DNA of 32,344 nt, from positions 1 to 32,344 of the forward strand of contig SLHA01000016.1 of assembly GCA_007136405.1 (NCBI GenBank), given 5' to 3'. The DNA comes from Candidatus Latescibacterota bacterium (lineage in GTDB: Bacteria > Latescibacterota > UBA2968 > UBA8231). The notes beneath the pieces were generated by a model. It searched no databases and was not told the DNA's origin. It was given only the letters and a program-made list of their open reading frames with translations. Both the position numbers and the translations under genes were made by a program. Positions 26,334-32,344 of the stretch are shown piece after piece (position 1 is the stretch's first letter; each line of letters starts with the position of its first letter).

Positions 26334-27486
26334 TCGAAACGATCCCACCGGCACCAGTATGGACCGAAGATCCATTATCAAGGCAATCGCCGGCGGATTG
26401 GGCGGACTGTGTCTGGCCGCCCAGGTGCGGTCGCGCCCGGTGGCAGCCGCACAGACGGCCCGCATGGGCTTCGTCCGGCGCGAGCGTTCACCCTGGTTCA
26501 CCCCGCTGGAGGCCGGCAGGCTCCGGTGCGACCTCTGTCCCCGGCACTGCCGCCTGGAGCCCGGCCGAAGGGGGGCATGCAGGGTACGGGAAAACAACAA
26601 TGGCACCGGGTATACGCTGGTCTACGGTAATCCGTGCCTGGTCCAGATCGATCCGGTGGAACGCAAGCCGTTCTACCACGTGCTACCAGGCAGCAGAGCC
26701 CTCTCCATATCCACCGCCGGCTGTCCCATTGAATGCAAATTCTGCGAAGTGTGGGACATGGCGCTGGTGCGCCCGGAGGAACTCCACGCCTACGACCTGC
26801 CTCCCGGTGCGGTGGTGGAACACGCCCGGGAAGCAGGCGTGCAAGCCGTGAGCTACGCCTTTGGTGAGCCTGTGGCGTTCTACGAGTACATGGCCGACAC
26901 CGCATCCATGGCAAAGGAAGCCGGGCTGCTCAACCTGCTTCACACCAGCGGGTACATCGAGCGACAACCTCTGGAGGAAATTACCGGTATCCTGGACGCG
27001 GTGAACATCGATTTGAAGAGTTTCTGTCCGCAGTTTTACCGCGACATCTGTTCTGCCGAGCTGGATCCCGTGCTGGAAACCCTGAAATGGCTGAAGGGTG
27101 CCGGAGTCCACGTGGAGATCACCAATATTCTCATACCCACGCTGAACGATGATATGCAGCTGATCAGGCGCATGTGCGCCTGGATAAGAGACGAACTCGG
27201 TGCGGACGTTCCACTTCACTTCACCCGGTTCTACCCGCTGTACAAACTGGCCAACCTGCCCCAGACACCGGCCTCGACCATGGACGAAGCCCGGTCAGCC
27301 GCTCAGGATGAAGGACTCGAATACGTCTACGTGGGCAAAGTCACCGGTCACGATGGAGAGAACACCTACTGCCCGGGTTGTGCGCACAAGGTCATCGACA
27401 GGACGGGTTTCGTGATCGAGCATGTTCACCTGACAAACGGCGCCTGCAACTATTGCGGCACGGCGATTCCGGGTATCTGGAGCTGA
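26326..27486 (+). CDS. AmrS-type radical SAM protein with Tat signal peptide
   Basis: 386 residues. The N-terminus has a twin-arginine motif (DRRSIIK, Arg14-15), a hydrophobic stretch IAGGLGGLCLAA and an Ala-rich cleavage area near residue 42, predicting export as a folded protein. Then the AmrS-like Cys motif CDLCPRHCRLEPGRRGACRV, the link VERKPFYHVLPGS and the radical SAM cluster motif CPIECKFC (Cys133, 137, 140). This differs from the usual FCQNW of AmrS (here FCEVW). A C-terminal four-Cys set (CPGC, CNYC) could bind another metal. No AmrA or Memo partner gene is in the window. M1 is favoured by GGGAGA upstream, although Met12 also keeps the RR motif. Radical SAM enzymes are normally cytoplasmic, so export is the odd feature. 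Confidence 0.85.
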   Translation: MDDRNDPTGTSMDRRSIIKAIAGGLGGLCLAAQVRSRPVAAAQTARMGFVRRERSPWFTPLEAGRLRCDLCPRHCRLEPGRRGACRVRENNNGTGYTLVYGNPCLVQIDPVERKPFYHVLPGSRALSISTAGCPIECKFCEVWDMALVRPEELHAYDLPPGAVVEHAREAGVQAVSYAFGEPVAFYEYMADTASMAKEAGLLNLLHTSGYIERQPLEEITGILDAVNIDLKSFCPQFYRDICSAELDPVLETLKWLKGAGVHVEITNILIPTLNDDMQLIRRMCAWIRDELGADVPLHFTRFYPLYKLANLPQTPASTMDEARSAAQDEGLEYVYVGKVTGHDGENTYCPGCAHKVIDRTGFVIEHVHLTNGACNYCGTAIPGIWS

Positions 27487-27499
27487 CCGGGCCCGGTCA
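27484..27499. terminator. 16-bp perfect palindrome spanning both convergent stop codons
   Basis: TGACCGGGCCCGGTCA is its own reverse complement. The left TGA is the stop of the AmrS-type gene; the right end is the stop of the opposing PflX-type gene. Any hairpin or cruciform would be shared. There is no loop or U-tract, so termination is uncertain. Confidence 0.5.
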
Positions 27500-28573
27500 C
27501 ATGCGTCGACGGAAGACGTTGGCCTGAGACGCAGACCGCTGGTCCAGGTTGGTCAGTCCCGCCTCACGGGCCCAGTCCATGGCCTGGACGAATTCGGCCG
27601 GCGTAATGGCCCGCGAAATCAGCGGATGATCGAAGGCCTGGTGCTCCACCCGGTACTGTGCCATGATGTTGACGTATGTCGAAGTGGAGAGATTCTGCGC
27701 CACCCAGTGGACGAATTCGCGAGTTCCGGCCACCTCATTGGGCATCACCAGATGCCGGATCATCAGCCCACTCAAGGCGATGCCGTCTGCATCCGTGCGC
27801 AGATCTCCCACCTGCCGGTGCATCTCAGCTATGGCTGGCTTGGCCTGTTCCGGGTAGTCGGCTGCATGGGTGAACGCAAACTCCTTGGCATACGCCCCAT
27901 CCATGAATTTCAGGTCCGGAAGATACAGGTCCACAATCCCGTCCAGCAGCTGTATCACCTCCGCCCGTTCATAGCCCCCGGTATTGTAGCACAGCGGCAG
28001 TCGCAGTCCCTGTTGCATGGCCAGACGCGTGGCGTTCAGGATGTTGGGCATGTAGTGCGTCGGAGTGACCACGTTGATGTTGTGACAGCCCATGCGTTGT
28101 AGATCAAGCATTCTCCCGGCCAGTTGCTCGTCGCTGATGCGCCGGCCGCGGCCTTCGTGGGCAATGGGCCAGTTCTGACAGAACACGCAGCGCAGGTTGC
28201 AATGGGAGAAGAAAATGGTACCCGAACCGCGTCTGCCCACCAGTGGGATTTCCTCGCCGAAATGCGGGTTGTGACTGTGGACCGTGACGGCGTCCGTAGC
28301 CTCGCACAGACCCCGTTGCCCGCGGCGCCGGTTCACTCCACAGCGATGCGGACACAGCTCGCAGTTCTCCATCATGCTGTAGGCCTGATCGATTCGTTTC
28401 TGAAAGGTGCCGTTTCGTTCCAGTTCCAGATACGAGGGCGTCGATTGACCGCGGGCTTTGCCCGGTTGGCTGGAGTCCGCATTCTGGGTGGCAGAACAAG
28501 CGCAGACCTGTAGCAACGCACCCCCTCCCGCGGCAAGACCTCTGGCGATAAAATCCCGCCTGGTGATGGACAT
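27497..28573 (-). CDS. PflX-type radical SAM protein with Tat signal and possible lipobox
   Basis: 358 residues. The N-terminus has TRRDFIARGLAAGGG (Arg5-6), a Tat signal, followed by LLQVCAC, where Cys24 or Cys26 could be a lipoprotein Cys. Then CELCPHRCGVNRRRGQRGLC, the core GSGTIFF and CNLRCVFC (Cys125, 129, 132), QNWPIAHEG, NINVVTPTHYMPNIL, CYNTGGYE and GIVDLYLPDLKFMDG. These match the PflX/COG1313 radical SAM family, whose reaction is unknown. AGGAGA lies seven bases before the ATG. Convergent with the AmrS-type gene at an 16-bp palindrome, so the two Tat-tagged radical SAM proteins likely share a location and perhaps a process. Confidence 0.87.
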   Translation of the reverse strand: MSITRRDFIARGLAAGGGALLQVCACSATQNADSSQPGKARGQSTPSYLELERNGTFQKRIDQAYSMMENCELCPHRCGVNRRRGQRGLCEATDAVTVHSHNPHFGEEIPLVGRRGSGTIFFSHCNLRCVFCQNWPIAHEGRGRRISDEQLAGRMLDLQRMGCHNINVVTPTHYMPNILNATRLAMQQGLRLPLCYNTGGYERAEVIQLLDGIVDLYLPDLKFMDGAYAKEFAFTHAADYPEQAKPAIAEMHRQVGDLRTDADGIALSGLMIRHLVMPNEVAGTREFVHWVAQNLSTSTYVNIMAQYRVEHQAFDHPLISRAITPAEFVQAMDWAREAGLTNLDQRSASQANVFRRRM

Positions 28574-29000
28574 GCGATCATCTCCTGGAATAAAATATGC
28601 GCCGAAAACGACTTGCAGAGCAGTTCGGCGGCGCCGCTGGCGGCTACCGCGCGCCAGTTTCTGCCGGCGATAACCGGGGCCAAGAGCCCCGGTGGGTGCT
28701 CCTCCGGAAAACCGTTGTTACAGCAGCACAGACAGCTCCGGCAGGATATCGTGCAGATCTGTATCGACAGCATACCGATCGACCGAAGGCGGTCAGATAT
28801 GCTGCGCCGTGTCCACTGCTGACCTGTATAGATGCCGTACTGCCGGCAGAGGTTTCTTCGGTGCAGTCAAGCCGCTCGAGGAAATGACAGGCCCGTTGAC
28901 GCAGTCGCGGCACAGGCACCCGCATCACCCGCCGTCTTTTTATGATGCGGATCAAGCCAGGCTCGTCAACGCCGCTGGCGCGCCGGCTCCTGACACCCGG
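28574..29000. other. 427-base gap with two hairpins and no gene
   Basis: No frame with recognisable protein or ribosome site. It holds a perfect hairpin CCGGGGC / GCCCCGG with loop CAAGA (28674-28692), in the leader of the minus-strand PflX-type gene, and an 8-bp inverted repeat CCGCATCA / TGATGCGG (28920-28927 and 28943-28950) near the end of the unrecognised membrane protein gene, which could serve as its terminator-like element. No U-tract in the transcribed direction. Confidence 0.5.
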
Positions 29001-30461
29001 TCAGGATATCAGCGGCACGAAGGCGGGACAGGCCAGCTCCTGCACCTTGTTTGTCGTTCCCATCAACATGCGGGGGATATTCTCCACATGGGCGTACTCC
29101 GCTGCGCTGAGGCTCTGCAACTGGAGCGAATGGGCTATGCGGTAGCGCAGGACACCGAACGCTATCGTTCCGGACAGCAAACCGGTAACCACAGCGAACG
29201 GTAGGCTGAAACTCGTGAACAGCCCCCCCAGCACCCCTCCGGGCACTGCCAGCAGGATCCCGGTGGACACCCCCAGCGTAATGCACCTGCCCAGATTGGC
29301 GCTGAGCTTGGCCCGCCGGCGCCGGGCCGTTTCGGCGATCAGTTCCTCCTGTACGACGGAGTCCTGCAGGCGGAGAAACTCCACCTCGTACGGGCGGAGG
29401 TGCCCGTCGATGAGGTGACGTTCCAGGTACTGCACCAGGTTTCCGTGACTGCGCGGCAACAGCAGCATATAGAGCTTGGCGTCATGACCGTTACCGCGAA
29501 CCTGGGTGGCGATGAGAACGAAGCGACTGTTGTCAAAGCGACTGGAGACCGAATGATAACCTTCGCGGGACAGCAGTCGCACCTTGTGATATGCCTTGCG
29601 GCGGATCAGATCCCGTACGGCCTGCAGCTGCTCGCGCTGCTGCTGCGGGTGAGGTTCCGGCATATTGTGCTTCAGGAAATACGCCAGGCCCTCGGCCATG
29701 TCGTCCTCCAGATGGCGCAGAAACCGACGCACACCACTGTGCAGCCGGTTGTACAGTGTGCGGCGGAACCGCTTCAGCTGCTCACCGGAAACACGGGTCA
29801 GGTTGGCCATGAGACGCAGACCGAAGTCCCATACGTTCTCCGCGCAATCGCCGTTGTTGATATCGCTGAGCAGACTGCGGTAGCGCTTCGTCTCATAGGG
29901 GTCATCCAGATCGAGCATACCCTGGTAACCCTGCGGCTGAAGAAAATCCATCAGCATCGGCAAGGTCAAACGGCTTTGAACCGCGCCATTCTGTTGTTGC
30001 CAGACCTGGAAAACCGTGGCGAGAATGTCGCGCTCGATCTGCATCCAGTTGAACGCGTCATCGCTTCTGATACTTTCATACCGCTGCACCACACTGTCGC
30101 AGTAGCGCTGTTCACTCAGTGACTCCAGCGCGTTGACAGCGGACAGAGCCCGGGCCACTGCCTCGCCGTACTCCATGGTATCCGGGTCGTTCAGGTACAG
30201 CTGGCAAAAACGGTCGACCGCCAGGAATCGGCGTAACGGAGCTTCTCCAACTCCCTCGAGCAGGTGTTTGATCCAGCGATTGGCATAGCCCAGCCCGTCA
30301 TCAGTGAGCTTGCTCAAGCAGCCGCTGTCGATGAGGTGGGATTGGGCCAGTATACTGGTGGAATCGGGTTCGACTATGATGCCGGCACGCCCCAGTTTCC
30401 TGGCGATGTCATCGATATTGCTGCACTTGTGCAGTACCGACAGGATCTCGTTTATAGTCAT
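29001..30461 (-). CDS. Unrecognised protein with C-terminal membrane hairpin
   Basis: 486 residues with no family I recognise. The first ~370 residues are soluble, mainly helical, and rich in charged residues (RRFLRHLEDDMAEGL, QQQREQLQAVRDLIRRKA). A short beta-like stretch SSRFDNSRFVLIATQVRGNG follows. Near the C-terminus come a basic segment (TARRRRAKLSANLGR) and two hydrophobic spans (CITLGVSTGILLAVPGG, FSLPFAVVTGLLSGTIAFG), so it is probably anchored to the inner membrane with the large domain inside. There is no clear ribosome site before the ATG at 30461. The TAATAT at 30496-30501 (minus strand) is a possible -10 without a matching -35. No functional call is made. Confidence 0.75.
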   Translation of the reverse strand: MTINEILSVLHKCSNIDDIARKLGRAGIIVEPDSTSILAQSHLIDSGCLSKLTDDGLGYANRWIKHLLEGVGEAPLRRFLAVDRFCQLYLNDPDTMEYGEAVARALSAVNALESLSEQRYCDSVVQRYESIRSDDAFNWMQIERDILATVFQVWQQQNGAVQSRLTLPMLMDFLQPQGYQGMLDLDDPYETKRYRSLLSDINNGDCAENVWDFGLRLMANLTRVSGEQLKRFRRTLYNRLHSGVRRFLRHLEDDMAEGLAYFLKHNMPEPHPQQQREQLQAVRDLIRRKAYHKVRLLSREGYHSVSSRFDNSRFVLIATQVRGNGHDAKLYMLLLPRSHGNLVQYLERHLIDGHLRPYEVEFLRLQDSVVQEELIAETARRRRAKLSANLGRCITLGVSTGILLAVPGGVLGGLFTSFSLPFAVVTGLLSGTIAFGVLRYRIAHSLQLQSLSAAEYAHVENIPRMLMGTTNKVQELACPAFVPLIS

Positions 30462-30673
30462 GACGATGGCGTGCTAGTTGTGTGGCGTGCGGCGGATATT
30501 ACCGGCGGTTCGCCCCGTGGATATGGTGCGGATGCCGGCAGGCGCGCGGTGTCCACGCAAGCGCGCGGATAGAGACGGATCGTATGACGAATAACGAATC
30601 GGAACCCGTCCGGTCAACCCGGCGTCGAGAACGGCATCGCCATCCGCTACAGATGCAGTTGCGCTGCAATGCC

Positions 30674-30713
30674 GGAACGGGACCGTCTCCACTGGAACGG
30701 GACCATCTCCACT
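30674..30713 (+). repeat. 20-bp tandem duplication just before the YkgJ-type gene
   Basis: Two copies of GGAACGGGACCNTCTCCACT (N is G in copy 1 and A in copy 2) abut at 30674-30693 and 30694-30713, 14 bases before the TTG start. It might be an operator pair or a slippage event. Nothing else is seen in the rest of 30462-30726. Confidence 0.75.
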
Positions 30714-30726
30714 GGCAGAGGACGCC

Positions 30727-31062
30727 TTGAATCACACCGCTCCGCCCGTTGAAGAGGACCCGATCCAGTGTCAACGCTGTGGTTTGTGCTGTCAGGTGCA
30801 TCTGGCCTTGCTGACGCGTCCGGATGATCTGGAGCGCTGGCGAAACCAGCAGCGGGACGACATTCTGCGTACTGTGGAAACCGAAACGCAGGTGACCAAC
30901 GGCATGGGGGACAGCGCATTGACCGGCCCATGCCCATACCTGGAACGCCAGGGTGCGGTCTGGCATTGCTCCATATATGACACCCGCCCGCTGGTGTGCG
31001 CGAAATTCCAGCCAGGCGACAGTTTATGCTCGCAGGCACGGCGCGGCATCGATACCCCTTGA
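30727..31062 (+). CDS. YkgJ-type cysteine-cluster protein
   Basis: 111 residues, with a TTG start; AGAGGA lies about six bases upstream and no in-frame ATG is available. The N-terminal motif CQRCGLCCQV has Cys15, 18, 21 and 22; later come CPYLERQGAVWHC, YDTRPLVCAKFQPG and a final Cys near the C-terminus. This fits the YkgJ/FliB-like Cys-cluster family, thought to bind zinc or an iron-sulfur cluster; the function is unknown. It is followed after about 110 bases by the cobalamin riboswitch, so it probably ends a separate transcription unit. Confidence 0.85.
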   Translation: MNHTAPPVEEDPIQCQRCGLCCQVHLALLTRPDDLERWRNQQRDDILRTVETETQVTNGMGDSALTGPCPYLERQGAVWHCSIYDTRPLVCAKFQPGDSLCSQARRGIDTP

Positions 31063-31169
31063 TCGCATCAGATTCCTTTGCGGCCTGCTGGCAGTCCGGT
31101 ACCCTTCAGCTCATATAGCCTGAGGTTGCCTCGAGCATGTGACGGGACTACCTTGTGGCACGTCTGATA

Positions 31170-31432
31170 CACTGCAGGTGCCCTGTTCGCCAGTTTGCTG
31201 CCTGGTGACGGGGAGAATAGGGAAGGCGGTGAGAAGCCGCCGCGGCCGCGCCACTGTATTCGGCCGACCATGGGGTTGCCCCGCAGGCAGCCTCGCGGAA
31301 ACGCGCCCAGTCCAGGCGTTTCCCAGTCATTCCGGCACAGATCCAGCCCACTGGTCCGGGTCCACCAGACCCAGGCGGATCGGGAAGGGCGCGCCGGAGA
31401 TCGTGCCGAGAGCCAGGAGACCTGCCTGTCAG
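31170..31432 (+). promoter_or_regulatory. Cobalamin riboswitch
   Basis: The conserved core GAGAATAGGGAAGGCGGTG (from 31213) is followed by GAGAAGCCGCCGCGGCCGCG and CCACTGTA, and the B12 box GCCAGGAGACCTGCCTG lies at 31412-31428. This matches the adenosylcobalamin/B12 aptamer pattern. The stretch between core and B12 box is about 150 bases, longer than usual, so the peripheral arms are large. It lies 90 bases before the ABC-transporter gene and should reduce its expression when cobalamin is present, through the ribosome site or a terminator. The start boundary is approximate. Confidence 0.88.
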
Positions 31433-31523
31433 TGTGGGATGATCCAGCCTTCGCGCCAAAGGCCGGCACCCGGCAACCGTTTGCAGGGTTCAGACCGGCC
31501 AACCCACAAGGTCGGTCCAGCGC

Positions 31524-32333
31524 ATGCCGTTGCTCAGCCTCCATCGAGTCTTCTCCGGTTACCATGCAGACACCCCGGTCATCCGCGGCGTGGATCTCGC
31601 GCTGGAATCCGGCGCCTTCGTCGCACTCATCGGACCCAACGGCTGCGGCAAGAGTACGCTGATCCGGACCATCACGGGGGTGGTTCCGGTGATGGCCGGC
31701 CAGGTGAAGCTGGAGGAGCGCCCTTCCCGGACCATGAGCCGGCGGACACTGGCTCGGATCATGGCCGTAGTACCCCAGGAAAGCACCTGTCCGTTCGCCT
31801 TCAGTGTACACGAAACCGTCATGATGGGACGGTATCCGTATCTCAGCCGGTTCCGCCAACCCCAACCTGCCGATCATGAAGCAGTACACGAGGCCCTGCG
31901 CCTGACCCACACCTGGGATCTGGCCCGGCGCAGCGTCAGCGAACTGTCCGGAGGTGAACGCCAGCGGGTCATCATCGCTCGCGCTCTGGCGCAGCAACCG
32001 CGGCTGTTACTACTGGACGAACCCACCAATCACCTGGACATCAACCACCAGGTGGAGGTGTTCGACCTGCTATACGAACTCAACCGCAGCCGTGACCTGG
32101 CCATTCTATGCGTTACTCATGACCTGAACTTCGCCAGCGAGTACTGCGACCAGCTAGTGCTCATGCATCACGGCCGGGTCGTGGCCACTGGCACTCCGGA
32201 CGAAGTCATCACCGCCGAACAGATCAGCACGGTGTACGGCATACCGGTCCGTATTCAACCCGGAGACGGCGGCGCAGGTCCCCGCATCACGCCGGTCACC
32301 CGCAAAGCGCGAGACCCTCTGATGGCCAGGTAG
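31524..32333 (+). CDS. ABC transporter ATP-binding protein, cobalamin/iron-siderophore type (BtuD/FecE-like)
   Basis: 269 residues. Walker A GPNGCGKST, Q-loop VVPQE, signature LSGGERQRV, Walker B LLLLDEPTNHLD and the H-loop His in CVTHDLNF are all present, so it should be an active ATPase. The family (FecE/BtuD, ~255-270 residues) powers uptake of B12 or ferric siderophores with a BtuC-type permease and a BtuF-type binding protein. The cobalamin riboswitch directly upstream makes B12 or a corrinoid the likely cargo. AAGGT lies before the ATG; the gene ends 11 bases before the window edge, and the permease and binding protein are expected beyond it. The ATPase as first gene of the unit is a less common order. 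Confidence 0.9.
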   Translation: MPLLSLHRVFSGYHADTPVIRGVDLALESGAFVALIGPNGCGKSTLIRTITGVVPVMAGQVKLEERPSRTMSRRTLARIMAVVPQESTCPFAFSVHETVMMGRYPYLSRFRQPQPADHEAVHEALRLTHTWDLARRSVSELSGGERQRVIIARALAQQPRLLLLDEPTNHLDINHQVEVFDLLYELNRSRDLAILCVTHDLNFASEYCDQLVLMHHGRVVATGTPDEVITAEQISTVYGIPVRIQPGDGGAGPRITPVTRKARDPLMAR

Positions 32334-32344
32334 AACCTGGCACC

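Noticed and set aside
31068-31997. 309-codon open frame on the minus strand
   Set aside because: It crosses both the cobalamin riboswitch and the ABC ATPase gene, and shows no family features.
1-32344. Mobile elements, prophage, restriction or other defence genes
   Set aside because: No transposase, integrase, phage structural, toxin-antitoxin or restriction protein motif was seen, and no flanking terminal repeats.

Overview
This is a GC-rich bacterial window (roughly 60-65% G+C by eye) with densely packed chromosomal genes. I see no rRNA, tRNA, insertion sequence, prophage or CRISPR array. The mix is a URO-D family protein, a large cytoplasmic glycosidase-like protein, a sulfatase, a sugar-isomerase-like TIM barrel, a DUF6485-type Cys-rich protein and Tat-tagged radical SAM proteins. 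That mix fits a heterotrophic, probably anaerobic member of the PVC group (Kiritimatiellota/Lentisphaerota) or a neighbouring lineage such as Hydrogenedentota or Latescibacterota. This taxonomic guess is weak. Phosphatidylserine synthase plus decarboxylase indicate phosphatidylethanolamine in the membrane.

Layout. 1-3780 (minus): a 915-residue glycosidase-like protein translationally coupled (ATGA) to a URO-D family protein that runs off the left edge. 3974-5641 (plus): a benzoylformate-decarboxylase-like ThDP enzyme, ending at a strong hairpin shared with the convergent pss. 5755-7312 (minus): psd-pss. 7643-11880 (plus): N-acyl-D-amino-acid deacylase, PLP aminotransferase and an MFS transporter, the last two sharing a TGATG junction; together they look like an uptake and catabolism set for an amino-acid derivative. 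11875-13134 (minus): a multi-Fe-S protein, divergent from a formylglycine sulfatase (13502-15001) across a region with short tandem repeats. 15020-17434 (minus): a hybrid PAS-GAF-PAS histidine kinase with receiver. 17752-19834 (plus): a double-ACT protein, a TIM-barrel isomerase/epimerase-like protein behind a near-consensus promoter and a 350-base leader, and a DUF6485-like protein. 20175-23820 (plus): a DUF3516-type Ski2-like helicase and an MBL-fold protein.

23904-28573 is the most unusual part. A membrane-embedded spermidine-synthase-like protein overlaps an AmrS-type radical SAM protein with a Tat signal. A second Tat-tagged (possibly lipoprotein) PflX-type radical SAM protein converges on it, and the two stop codons form the ends of one perfect 16-bp palindrome. 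These three genes may form an undescribed cell-envelope radical-SAM system.

29001-30461 (minus) is an unrecognised membrane-anchored protein. 30727-31062 (plus) is a YkgJ-type Cys-cluster protein. The window ends with a cobalamin riboswitch and the ATPase of a BtuD/FecE-type ABC importer, the start of a B12-controlled uptake operon.
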